Of a DNA stretch of 64,000 nucleotides, positions 20,644 to 31,600 are shown piece by piece. The stretch is from assembly GCA_030733815.1 (NCBI GenBank), contig JAUZQE010000014.1, positions 21,478-85,477 of the forward strand. Direction: 5' to 3'. The DNA comes from Yanghanlia caeni (GTDB lineage Bacteria; Pseudomonadota; Gammaproteobacteria; Burkholderiales; Burkholderiaceae_B). The notes below the pieces were generated by a model. That model searched no databases. It was given only the letters and a program-made list of their open reading frames with translations, and had not been told where the DNA came from. The position numbers and the translations under genes are program-made. Positions within the stretch are counted from its first letter, which is position 1; each line of letters begins with the position of its first letter.

Positions 20644-21480
20644 ATGCTGGGTCGTATCGCCATCTATCTGAGCAACGACGAAGCCTGCTCGCGCCGTATC
20701 GATGCCGGGCTGCGCATTGCCAAAGAGCACAACGCCGAAGTGATCGGGGTGTATCCCAGTGACGGAGCCGCCGGTCATTACTACGATGAAAGCATCATCC
20801 CGCAAGACGTCCGCAAGATCCTCCGTGGTCGTCAAGACGAATACCGCGATTCCGTGCGCAAGCAGTTTCTCGAGCGTGCCGAGGCGGCGGGCGTCAAGGC
20901 CCAGTGGCGTTCGCCCCGTGGTGATGCCGACGAAGCCCTTTCGCTTCATGCCCGGTATTGCGACCTTCTTGTGATGAGCAAGGCCGAACGGGTCGACACG
21001 GTCACCTCCATCATTCCGAATCTGCCCGAATCCGTCGTAATGGCAGCCGGTCGCCCCGTGCTCATGATTCCGCGCGTCGGCACCGTTCCCACCATTGGCC
21101 AGCGCGTTCTGTATTGCTGGGACCAACGGCGCGAAGCCGCACGCGCCTTCACCGATGCCGCGCCGTTCCTCAAGAACTGCAAGGAACTGGTGGTGCTCGA
21201 GATCGACCGCGACGAAGACGTATTCCGCGACGGCGACATCCGTGAAGAAGACATCTCCGACTACTGCATCAGCCGCGGTTATCCCAAGCCCAAGCACCTC
21301 GTCAAGAACAGCGAAGGCATCGGCGTGGGCAACGTCATTCTGAACACCGCCAGCGACATGGGCAGCGACCTCATCGTAATGGGCGCCTACGGCCACAGCC
21401 GCATGCGTCAGTGGGTCATGGGCGGCGCATCGCGTACCCTGCTCTCCTCCATGACCGTACCGGTCTTGCTGGCGCACTAA
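20644..21480 (+). CDS. Tandem universal stress protein (UspA superfamily)
   Basis: A 278-residue cytoplasmic protein with two Usp folds. The N-terminal one (about residues 1-145) starts MLGRIAIYLSNDEACSRRID and is diverged. The C-terminal one ends with the ATP-binding pattern GAYGHSRMRQWVMGGASRTLL and the strand MTVPVLLAH. Proteins of this type respond to stress and low energy; the trigger is not visible. A strong AGGAGG lies 7-8 bases before the ATG. I looked for an FNR box in the 154-base divergent region and did not find one. Its stop codon overlaps that of nnr on the other strand. Confidence 0.87.
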   Translation: MLGRIAIYLSNDEACSRRIDAGLRIAKEHNAEVIGVYPSDGAAGHYYDESIIPQDVRKILRGRQDEYRDSVRKQFLERAEAAGVKAQWRSPRGDADEALSLHARYCDLLVMSKAERVDTVTSIIPNLPESVVMAAGRPVLMIPRVGTVPTIGQRVLYCWDQRREAARAFTDAAPFLKNCKELVVLEIDRDEDVFRDGDIREEDISDYCISRGYPKPKHLVKNSEGIGVGNVILNTASDMGSDLIVMGAYGHSRMRQWVMGGASRTLLSSMTVPVLLAH

Positions 21481-23018
21481 GCAGCAAGCAGTTTCTGCAG
21501 CACCCGGGGCAGCAGTCCGGGCAGGTCTTCCGAGATCAGCCCGGGCCCGCCCAGTGTCCCGGCCTCCCCATGCATCCATACCGCGGCACATGCCGCTTCG
21601 AACGGTGGCATGCCCTGCGCCAGCAGCCCGGCCGTCAGGCCGGCCAGCACATCACCCGTTCCACCGGTAGCCAGCCACGCAGGGGCGTTGGCATTGATGA
21701 CCGCCCGCCCGCCTGGTTCCGCAATGACCGTATCCGCTCCTTTCAAAATAACCACCGCCCCGCTACGGCGGGCAGCGCCGCGCGCGCGTTCAAGTTTGCC
21801 GCCCTGCTCGCCACCGAACAGCCGTACGAACTCGCCTTCGTGGGGTGTGATGATGCACGGGCCGTGCAGCGCCTCGAACAGCACCTGAGGCGCCTCGGCA
21901 AACACGGTGAGCGCGTCGGCATCGAGTACCAGGGCACGGCCGGTTGCGGCGGCAGCCAATACATTGGCGCGGGTCTGCGCGCCCAGCCCCGCCCCGGGGC
22001 CGATGACCACCACGTTGCGGCGCTCATCGGCAAGCGCCGGAGCAAGATCGCTGTCTGGCAGCCGCTCGACCATGATGCTGGTGAGCGCTGCCGCATAAAC
22101 GGCCCAGGCTTCGGGCGGTGAGGCCACCGTCACCAGCCCCGCCCCTGCCCGTGCGGCGGCCAGCGCTGCAAGCCGGGCCGCCCCGGTCATGCATGCGCCA
22201 CCGCCAATCAGCACGTGCCCGCGCCGATATTTGTGCGCGGACGATACGGGCCAGGGAAACGAAGCGGACCAGAGCCCGGGCGCGTTCTCGAATGTGTCGG
22301 GCTCGATGGGCGGCAGCACGGCATCCGGAATGCCGATGTCGGCCAGCACCACTTCGCCGCACAATTCGCGGCCCGGCAGCAACAGGTGCCCCGGCTTCTT
22401 GCGAAAGAAGGTGACCGTAAGCTGCGCGGGCGCCGCAAAGCCACGCACAGTGCCAGTCGCGCCATCAAGGCCGCTGGGGACATCGACGGCACAGATCGGC
22501 ACGCCCCGATGCTGCGCCGCCTGCAGCAGCCGTGCTGCGGGGCCATCGAAATCGCGCGACAGCCCGGCACCGAACACGGCATCGATCACCAGCCCGGTGC
22601 CTGCGAGCAGGATATCTTCTTCAGCGCTACCGGCGCACCCGGCAGAGCCGTCACCGGCCCCACTGACATGCCCTTCCCCCTGCCCGCTGCTCAGGGAAAA
22701 CACATCACCCCTCCAACGCTGTGCATGCACGGCGGCATCGCCACGCAGCGCTGCAACGCTGCCCAGCAGCACCACACGCACGGGCCAGCCCCATTCTGCC
22801 AACAGGCGGGCCACCACGAACCCGTCGCCGCCGTTATTGCCCGGGCCGCACACCACCAGCACCGCTCGCGCGTCCCAGCGCGCGCGAATCGCCTCGGCCA
22901 CGGCCTGGCCCGCCGCCCGCATGAGCTGCACCCCCGGCACGCCGCCTGCAATGGCCGCCTGATCGGCACGCCCCATCTGCGCCGGTGTCAACAGGGCATG
23001 CCACAACGCATCATTCAT
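21477..23018 (-). CDS. nnr: Bifunctional NAD(P)H-hydrate repair enzyme Nnr
   Basis: Repairs damaged NADH/NADPH hydrates. The N-terminal epimerase (NnrE, about residues 1-215) contains VVCGPGNNGGDGFVVARLL. The C-terminal ADP-dependent dehydratase (NnrD, about 225-510) contains PHEGEFVRLFG and GGTGDVLAGLTAGLLAQG. The protein has 513 residues, normal for the fused form. ATG 23018 has GGAAGG upstream and fits homologues. It is divergent from the ABC transporter by 68 bases. The stop TAG shares bases with the TAA of the universal stress gene. Confidence 0.93.
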   Translation of the reverse strand: MNDALWHALLTPAQMGRADQAAIAGGVPGVQLMRAAGQAVAEAIRARWDARAVLVVCGPGNNGGDGFVVARLLAEWGWPVRVVLLGSVAALRGDAAVHAQRWRGDVFSLSSGQGEGHVSGAGDGSAGCAGSAEEDILLAGTGLVIDAVFGAGLSRDFDGPAARLLQAAQHRGVPICAVDVPSGLDGATGTVRGFAAPAQLTVTFFRKKPGHLLLPGRELCGEVVLADIGIPDAVLPPIEPDTFENAPGLWSASFPWPVSSAHKYRRGHVLIGGGACMTGAARLAALAAARAGAGLVTVASPPEAWAVYAAALTSIMVERLPDSDLAPALADERRNVVVIGPGAGLGAQTRANVLAAAATGRALVLDADALTVFAEAPQVLFEALHGPCIITPHEGEFVRLFGGEQGGKLERARGAARRSGAVVILKGADTVIAEPGGRAVINANAPAWLATGGTGDVLAGLTAGLLAQGMPPFEAACAAVWMHGEAGTLGGPGLISEDLPGLLPRVLQKLLAA

Positions 23019-23086
23019 AAGACCTTCCGACTGATTTTGAATTCGGCCGCCTATGGTATCGTGCAGCAGTACGCACGGGAACGAAC

Positions 23087-24003
<917 letters not shown>

Positions 24004-24007
<4 letters not shown>

Positions 24008-24765
24008 ACTGGCACGCCATACGCGCCATTTATCTGTTTGAAATGGCCCGCACGCGCCGTACGCTGCTGCAGAGCATCGTGGCGCCGGTCATCTCGACCT
24101 CGCTCTACTTCATCGTGTTCGGTGCCGCGATCGGTCACCGCATCAATGAAATCGACGGGGTCAACTACGGCTCGTTCATCGTGCCGGGGCTGATCATGCT
24201 GACACTGCTCACGCAAAGCGTCTCGAATGCGTCGTTCGGCATTTATTTTCCCAAGTTCACCGGCACCATCTACGAAATTCTTTCGGCGCCCATATCGCAT
24301 TTCGAGATCGCGCTGGGGTTCGTGGGTGCCGCCGCCACCAAATCGATCATTCTGGCAGTGATCATTCTGGTTACGGCCACGCTGTTCGTGCCCGTGCGCA
24401 TCGATCACCCGGTATGGATGGTGGCGTTCCTGCTGCTTACCGCGATCACGTTCAGCCTGTTCGGCTTCATCATCGGAATCTGGGCCGACGGCTTCGAGAA
24501 ACTGCAGCTGGTGCCGCTGCTGATCGTGACGCCACTCACGTTTCTGGGCGGCAGCTTTTATTCAATTGACATGCTGCCACCCTTCTGGCATGCGGTAACA
24601 CTGTTCAATCCGGCCGTGTACCTGATCAGTGGCTTTCGGTGGAGCTTCTATGGCATTTCCGACGTGAACGTGACCCTAAGCCTGATCATGACGCTGGTAT
24701 TCCTGGCGATGTGCCTTGCGACCACCGCCTGGATCTTTCGTACCGGCTACCGCCTCAAGAACTAA
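24004..24765 (+). CDS. ABC-2 type exporter, permease subunit (YadH-like)
   Basis: A 253-residue inner-membrane permease with six predicted membrane segments. The ABC-2 pattern is seen in [19 protein letters not shown] and the downstream [16 protein letters not shown]. It starts with GTG 24004 inside the stop of the ATPase gene (GTGA), so the two subunits are translationally coupled. The pair resembles E. coli YadG/YadH. Confidence 0.91.
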
Positions 24766-24776
24766 GCGGGGCGGCA

Positions 24777-24795
24777 GCCGGCACGACGTGCCGGC
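24777..24795. terminator. Hairpin between the exporter and acyl-CoA ligase genes
   Basis: GCCGGCA / TGCCGGC stem with a 5-base loop in the 38-base gap between converging genes. There is no T tract on either side, so its role in termination is uncertain. Confidence 0.35.
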
Positions 24796-24803
24796 GTAGC
24801 GGC

Positions 24804-26459
24804 TCAGGCTTCGACTTCCAGGGCCTCGGCCTTCTTGCGCAGCTCGAATTTCTGGATCTTGCCCGTGGAAGTTTTGGGCAGTTCGCAGAAGACCACATGG
24901 CGCGGCACCTTGTAGCCCGCCAGGTGATCGCGGCAGTGCTTGATGATGTCTTCTGCCGTGACCTGTGCACCTTCCTTGACTTCGACGAAGGCGCAAGGGG
25001 TTTCGCCCCAGCGCGCATCGGATTTTGCCACCACCGCCACGGCAAGCACCGCAGGATGCCGGTACAAAACGTCTTCGACCTCGATAGACGAAATGTTTTC
25101 GCCGCCCGAGATGATGATGTCTTTGCTGCGGTCTTTGATTTTCATGTAGCCGTCGGGATCGGCCACGGCCAGGTCGCCACTGTGGAACCAGCCGCCCGCC
25201 AGTGCTTCCTGGGTGGCCTTGGGGTTCTTCAGGTAGCCCTTCATGACCATGTTGCCACGGAACATGATCTCGCCCATTGATTCGCCGTCCCAGGGCAGCG
25301 GGGTCATGGTGCCGGGATCCATGACGCATGAGGCCTCTTCGAGGTGGTAGGCCACACCCTGACGCGCATTGAGCCGTGCCCGTTCGCCGATATCGACGTC
25401 CTTCCAGTGGCTGTGCTTGGCGCACACCGTGGCGGGGCCGTACGTTTCGGTGAGACCGTACACGTGCAAAAGATCAAAACCCATGCGCTCCATGCCCTCG
25501 ATCATGGAAGCGGGGGGTGCGGCGCCGGCCACCATGGCCTTCACGCCCTCGGGGATGCCTTCTTTGAGCGAATCGGGGGCATTCACCAGCATGCTGTGCA
25601 CGATGGGTGCGCCACAGTAGTGATCGACCTTGTGTTCGCGGATGGCATCGAAAATGGCCTTGGCTTCAACCTTGCGCAGGCACACATTGACGCCGGCGCG
25701 CGCGGCCACGGCCCAGGGGAAGCACCAGCCGTTGCAATGGAACATGGGCAGGGTCCAGAGGTAGACCGGGTGCTTGGGCATGTCCCATTCGAGAATGTTG
25801 GAAATGGCGGCGAGTGCGGCGCCGCGATGATGATAGACCACGCCCTTGGGATTGCCGGTGGTGCCACTGGTGTAGTTCAGCGCAATGGCATCCCATTCGT
25901 CGCCCGGCAGCTGCCATTCGAACTCGGGGTCGCCGTCGGCAATGAAGGCCTCGTATTCGATGCTGCCGACGCTGTCGGCCGGACCGGTATAGATGGGATC
26001 GCTTGCGTCGATGACCTGCAGGGGCTTGGTGGACTGGCGCAGTTCGAGCGCCTTGCGTGCAACCCCTGCGAATTCGGAATCGACAATGAGCGTACCCGCC
26101 TCGCCGTGATCGAGAATGAACGCCACCGTTTGCGGGTCGAGCCGGGTGTTGATGGTGTTGAGTACCGCGCCGGTCATGGGCACACCGAAGTGCACTTCGA
26201 CCATGGGCGGAGTGTTGGGCAGCAGAACGGCGACCGTATCGCCCTTGCCTACCCCGCTGCGCACCAGGGCGCTGGCCAGCTGCCTGCAGCGCCGGTAGGT
26301 TTGCGACCAGGTGCGACGTATGGCCGATTCGCCCGAGCCATGCACGATGGCGGGAAGATCGGGGTACACCCTGGCCGAACGCTCAATGAATGACAAGGGC
26401 GATATGGCCGAAAAATTGGCTGCTGTACGCGGTAAATCCTGGTCGTAGATGCTGCTCAT
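24804..26459 (-). CDS. AMP-forming acyl-CoA ligase
   Basis: Activates a carboxylic acid to its CoA ester through an acyl-adenylate; 551 residues. The P-loop-like motif TSGTTGNPKGVVYHH is near residue 198. VYGLTETYGPA, the adenylate-binding DGYMKIKDRSKDIIISGGE and the C-terminal lysine in PKTSTGKIQKFELR are intact. The overall form is that of medium-chain or short-chain fatty acid ligases (AlkK/dimethylsulfoniopropionate ligase type), but the substrate is not determined. AGGAG precedes the ATG. It begins 44 bases after recD on the same strand and may be read from the recCBD transcript. Confidence 0.88.
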   Translation of the reverse strand: MSSIYDQDLPRTAANFSAISPLSFIERSARVYPDLPAIVHGSGESAIRRTWSQTYRRCRQLASALVRSGVGKGDTVAVLLPNTPPMVEVHFGVPMTGAVLNTINTRLDPQTVAFILDHGEAGTLIVDSEFAGVARKALELRQSTKPLQVIDASDPIYTGPADSVGSIEYEAFIADGDPEFEWQLPGDEWDAIALNYTSGTTGNPKGVVYHHRGAALAAISNILEWDMPKHPVYLWTLPMFHCNGWCFPWAVAARAGVNVCLRKVEAKAIFDAIREHKVDHYCGAPIVHSMLVNAPDSLKEGIPEGVKAMVAGAAPPASMIEGMERMGFDLLHVYGLTETYGPATVCAKHSHWKDVDIGERARLNARQGVAYHLEEASCVMDPGTMTPLPWDGESMGEIMFRGNMVMKGYLKNPKATQEALAGGWFHSGDLAVADPDGYMKIKDRSKDIIISGGENISSIEVEDVLYRHPAVLAVAVVAKSDARWGETPCAFVEVKEGAQVTAEDIIKHCRDHLAGYKVPRHVVFCELPKTSTGKIQKFELRKKAEALEVEA

Positions 26460-26503
26460 GATTTGTCTCCTGACTTCCTATGCATTTTTTTCCTCGAACG
26501 ATA

Positions 26504-28669
26504 CTACCGCAAGGTGTCGAGCGCGTCACCTAGCCCGCCACTGCGATAAACCCGCTGCCCGATTGCCTCGACGAAGGGATCCGTTGAGCCGGGAGCCACG
26601 AGCGTGAACCCGGCGCTGGCGCGCGTAATGCCTGTATACACAAGCTCGCGCGTCAGAACGGGGGTACGCGCCGGCGGCAAAACGAGCACGGCATGATGAA
26701 ACTCTGATCCTTGCGATTTGTGAACTGTCAGGGCATACACTGTCTCGACATCATCAAGCCGGTTGGGGGCGAACCAGCGCACGCCGGCGCCGCCGTCGGG
26801 AAACGCCACACGCAGGGTACGCTCGGCGCTTCCCTGACCAGGATACGGCAGCACCACCCCGATATCGCCATTGGTCAGGCGCAACGCACGGTTATTGCGC
26901 GTGACCATCACGGGGCGGCCGGCGTACCAGCCCGTGTATGCAGAAATGAGCCCTTCGCGATGCAGTACGCGAGCAATGAAATCGTTCAGGCCGCTCACAC
27001 CCCAGGGGCCGCTGCGCAGCACACACAGCACCTGGCAGGCGCGCTGAGCCTCGAGTACGCTCACGGCCCATTCGTCGAAAGCAGCCGGGTCATCGGTTTC
27101 GGGTGCCTGGGCCACCTTGGCAAGGTAATGCGCATAGCCGCGGCGCAGGCGCTTCCCATGGGCTGCCTCGGTGCCGGCCGTTGTGCCCTCTGCGGCAGCG
27201 TCGATACCTTCGACCACCAGGCGTGCCAGAGGTGTTCTTCGGTCGCCACGCATCTGCAGCAGGGCCAGATCGTTCGGGGAACACTCGAACTGACGCAACG
27301 CGTCATCGGCGCGGCCTTCGTTCACCGCCGCCGCCAGCCGTCCGATACCGCTGTGACTGCCGAAGCGATGGCTGTAACGCAACATGACGACAGCCTGATC
27401 CAGCGCGCTACCCTGCGGGTCGATGAGCGCCGGCGGCACATGCATGCCAGTGGCCCGGGCAAGCCAGTCGGCGATGTCCGGACGGTAATGGCCCTGCTCG
27501 GCGCGACGGCAGATCTCACCCAGAACGGCACCCGCCTCGACCGATGCGAGCTGGTCTTTGTCGCCAATGAGGATGAGCCGCGCACCAGCCGGCAGCGCCG
27601 CGATAACGTCGGCCATGAGGCTCAGGGGCACCATGGACGCCTCGTCGATCACCAGCACGTCGAGGGGCAGAGGGTTGCCCGCGTGGTGGCGGCGCGCCTG
27701 CATGTGAGGTCGCCCGCCCAGCAGACTGTGCAGCGTGACCACATTGGTGGGAATGGTGTGGGCAAGGTCGGCGCCGCCCGGAAGACTGTCGTAGCGCAGT
27801 TCATTGACGCGGTCGGCAATCGATTCCCGCAGCCGCGCCGCCGCTTTGCCGGTCGGGGCGGCGAGGCTGATGCGCAAGGGTCGCCCGCCCCCGCCCGCAG
27901 GCCGTTGCGCGTACTGCAGCGCCTGCAGTACGGCAAGAAGGCGCACGACCGTGGTCGTCTTTCCCGTACCCGGGCCTCCGGTCACGACTGCAAAGCGGCT
28001 GCGTGCGGCCAGGGCACAGGCCAGCCGTTGCCAGTCGGCACCGCCGGATGCAGGGGGGGCGCCAAACAGGGCGTCGATCGCCGCACGCACCCGTTCAACA
28101 GGCAGTTCGTCGTCGGTCAGCGGTGCGTGAACGCGCTCGGCGATTGCGGCGGCGACCGCCTGTTCGTAGCGCCAATATCGGTACAGGTACAGGCGGTGCC
28201 CGCCGCGCACGAGAGGAGTCGGGTGCGAGCCGTCGGAAACGACCGGGGAATCCAATGCGGCCAGCCACTCGGCAAGCGAGACGCTGACGAGTACGTGTCC
28301 CGGCGTAGGCAAATCCACGGGCTCGGAATCCGCGCTCACCTCCGGCGGCAGATCCAGTACGCGTTGTGCCTCGTGCAGCGTGGCCGCCAGGTCGAGGCAG
28401 ACATGACCACGCCCCAGCTGGTGACTGACCAGTGCCGCCGCCAGCAACAGCAGCCCCGAAGCATCGGCCCGAATCTGCTGCAGGAATCGGGCGAACGCGG
28501 TGTCGAGTGGCTGCAGCCAGCCGGCCTCCACCCACGTATCGAGCAGGCGCAGCACGTCAGCCGCATCATGCAGCGATATGGGGCGCACAGGTGCATTGGC
28601 TTGCGGCAAGTCCAACGAAAGCTGTTCCGCCGCCCCGGGCCCCTGCGACGTACGCGCCGACCCGTTCAT
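26504..28669 (-). CDS. recD: Exodeoxyribonuclease V subunit RecD
   Basis: The 5'-3' helicase motor of RecBCD, which resects double-strand breaks. The protein has 721 residues (E. coli 608). Walker A is GGPGTGKTTTVVRLL near residue 230, DEASMVPLSLM is motif II, and VYALTVHKSQGSEF and YTGITRA are the C-terminal superfamily 1 motifs. Compared with E. coli the N terminus and the region around residues 440-520 are longer. It overlaps recB by 4 bases (ATGA). Confidence 0.94.
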   Translation of the reverse strand: MNGSARTSQGPGAAEQLSLDLPQANAPVRPISLHDAADVLRLLDTWVEAGWLQPLDTAFARFLQQIRADASGLLLLAAALVSHQLGRGHVCLDLAATLHEAQRVLDLPPEVSADSEPVDLPTPGHVLVSVSLAEWLAALDSPVVSDGSHPTPLVRGGHRLYLYRYWRYEQAVAAAIAERVHAPLTDDELPVERVRAAIDALFGAPPASGGADWQRLACALAARSRFAVVTGGPGTGKTTTVVRLLAVLQALQYAQRPAGGGGRPLRISLAAPTGKAAARLRESIADRVNELRYDSLPGGADLAHTIPTNVVTLHSLLGGRPHMQARRHHAGNPLPLDVLVIDEASMVPLSLMADVIAALPAGARLILIGDKDQLASVEAGAVLGEICRRAEQGHYRPDIADWLARATGMHVPPALIDPQGSALDQAVVMLRYSHRFGSHSGIGRLAAAVNEGRADDALRQFECSPNDLALLQMRGDRRTPLARLVVEGIDAAAEGTTAGTEAAHGKRLRRGYAHYLAKVAQAPETDDPAAFDEWAVSVLEAQRACQVLCVLRSGPWGVSGLNDFIARVLHREGLISAYTGWYAGRPVMVTRNNRALRLTNGDIGVVLPYPGQGSAERTLRVAFPDGGAGVRWFAPNRLDDVETVYALTVHKSQGSEFHHAVLVLPPARTPVLTRELVYTGITRASAGFTLVAPGSTDPFVEAIGQRVYRSGGLGDALDTLR

Positions 28670-31600
28670 GCCGCGCCTCCCTTTTCACCGTTGTTGAAAA
28701 TCGCCTCGAGCTTCGCAATCGCCTCGAACGGTGGCCGTTCGATGTGCAGGCCCTGGCTGACCGCATGATTGCCACGCATGAAAAACACCAGCGCACCGCC
28801 TACATGGCGGTCGTAATCGTACCGTTCGCCCAGCCGGGCCTTGAGCAGCCGGTGCAACGCAAACAGATAGATCAGCGCTTGCAGATCGTAGCGATGCGCC
28901 AGCACGGCCTGAGCCAGCGCCCCGGTATGGTAAGCGTCGTCGTGCGCGCCAAGCCAGTTCGACTTGTAATCGGCAACGTAGTAGCGGCCGTCGTGTTCAA
29001 AGGCCAGATCGATGAAGCCGCGCAATAGCCCGTTGAAGCGCCCGCGGGTGATGCGCGGACGGGGTTTGTCGGGCTGGCAGTACTGCACCGCCACGGCGTC
29101 GAGTGCGGGCAGGTCGGCATCGCGTACCCCGCACCAGAATTCCATCTCCGGCCGGGGCGCCACGAGATCGGCCAGCACCAGCTCGCGCTGTGTACCGACA
29201 TCGGGCAACGTAAGGTGAAACGACTGCGTAACGAAGGCGGTCAGCCAGTCAGTGAGGGTGGCGGCGTGGTCCAGCCAGCCGCGACTGCGACACCGGCGCT
29301 CGACCATCGCGCGACAGGCTGCCGCATCGTGCAGCACACGCTGCGGCCCCTGCCGCAGCAGCCACTCCAACAGGCCGTGAATGAAGCTGCCGGGCCCCGC
29401 CCCACGCGGAAAATCGTGCAATCGCGCCGCCGACTGCATGAGCGGGGCAACGCGGTATTCCGGCAGAGCGGCGATTTCGACGTCTGCGCCGGAATCCAGC
29501 ACCGCCAGCTCGACATCCGGCTCGGCCTGCGCGGCATAGGCCTCCAGAAACACCTCGCGATGCGCATCGTCGGGGAGGGCTGCGGCCGCGGCAGACGACA
29601 CGGAAGCAGCGTAGCCCGGTTGATCGAGTGCCATGCGGGCCATGGCGGAATAACTGCTCACGCTCCAGGGCTGCGGAACCGCCCTGCCCATGCTGCGCCA
29701 GTACCATGTCGTGCCGCGTGCCACGGGAGACACATACCAGCCTGCACGCGCCTCGGGAAGGTCGAGAATCTCGATGTGCGGACACCGGCCCACCAGCGTC
29801 TCCAGACTGTTCAACAGCGTATGGGGCTCGCACGCATCCGCGCCTCCCAGCAAATACCCGAACGCCGAGGCACCCAATTCTTTCTGCGGCGCGAGCGCAA
29901 CCCATGTTGCGTGCCGTGCCCGCGTGAGCGCCACATACAGTTTGCGAAGATCTTCGGCCAGCCGTTCGTGCTCTGCCGCGGCAAGCAGTTCAGCCTGTCG
30001 GTTTGCGTCCAACCCGGCAACGCTTGCCACGACCTGAACTTCACCTGCGGCCTGGGTACGGTACTGCATGGGCAGCTCGAGCGACTTGCGCGCCCACCCC
30101 TGGTAGGCATAGGGGTAGAACACGAGCGGGTACTCCAGCCCCTTCGACTTGTGTACGGTTACGATCTGTACCAGCCCGGCATCGTCTTCCAGCCGCATGC
30201 GCGACATGTCGCCCTCGGCATCAGGGTCACCACCACGCTCGATGTGCTCCTCGAGGAAACGGATCAGGGCGTGCTCGCCGTCGAGTGTGGTCGAAGCCGC
30301 CTGCAACAGTTCGGCCAGATGCAGGAAATCGGTGAGGTCGCGCTCGCCTTCGAGATCAAACGCCTGCTGAGCCGCAAGCAGGCGGGCCGGCACGTCGAAA
30401 TCGTGCATCAGCTGACGCAACATGGGCAAGACGCCCCGGCGCCGCCAGTCGTCCTTGTAGCCGGCGAAGCGATCCACCGTCGTCTCCCAGAGCCCTTCGT
30501 CATGAACCAGGGCGTCGAGCTGGTGCCAATGAAGGCCGATACCCGCCGTGGCAAGCGCCGCCCGCACGAAGTCGGCCCGTTCGGGTTCGGCGCAGGCCCG
30601 CAGCCAGGCCAGCACGTCGACTGCCGCGTTACTCTGATACACCGATGATTCGTCTGACAGATACACGCTGCGAATGCCGCGGCGCCCCAGTTCGCGTCGA
30701 AGGCGGCCGGCCTCGAATCTGGAGTTGACGAGTACCGCGATATCGCCCGAGGTGAGCGGCGCAAACACGTCGCCCTTTCTGAACCCAGCCTTGCCTTGGG
30801 CGCCCAGCTGCAAAAGACGAAGAATTTCTGACGCGCAGGCCTCGGCTACCATGTCGTCGTAATTATCGGGTCCGTCGGCCGTACTCTGCTGCGGCGCTTC
30901 GTCGAGGTCGACATCCGTGCGGCCCACCACGGGACACCAGATCGTCATTGCCGTGGCCGGTGCGTCGTCAACTTCCCAGACGCCGGGATCGGCCGCGGCC
31001 CTGACGGGATGAAACGGCACGGGATTGTCACTCACATGAGCCTCCGGCCGACGGAACAGGAAGGCCCCTTGCTCGCGGCGCGTTTCGCCTTCAAGGAAAA
31101 GGTGGTTGACCGCCGCGACCATCGCCGCGCTAGAACGATAGTTGCTGCCAAGCGTATACAGCCGACCTTCGCAGTGGCCGCGCGCGGTCAGATAGGCATG
31201 AATATCGGCCCCGCGAAAGCGGTAGATGGCCTGTTTGGGGTCGCCGATGAGCGCAAGCAGCGAGCTGCGGCTGTTGGCCGCGATGTCGTAAATACGTTCG
31301 AAGATCCGGTACTGGTGAGGATTGGTGTCTTGAAACTCATCGATCAGGGCAACGGGAAACTGCTTGCGCAGCGCGGCAGCCAATCGCGCACCATTGGGCC
31401 CGCTCAGGGCGGCATCGAGGTGTTGGGTGAGCCCACTGAAACTCACCATTGCCCTTTGACGGCGCAGCTGCGCCATGCGATCGGCCACCCAGCGGGCGGC
31501 GTGCTGCAGCACACAGCTGAAATGTTCATTCGCTTCACGCAACTCATCACGCAACCGCAACATGGCGTGCAATGCCGGATGCTCTGGCGGTGTTCCCTCT

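Noticed and set aside
26711..28768. A 685-codon plus-strand open frame opposite recD
   Set aside because: Antisense shadow of recD, without recognisable motifs or a ribosome-binding site.
29215..30648. A 477-codon plus-strand frame opposite recB
   Set aside because: Antisense shadow of recB.
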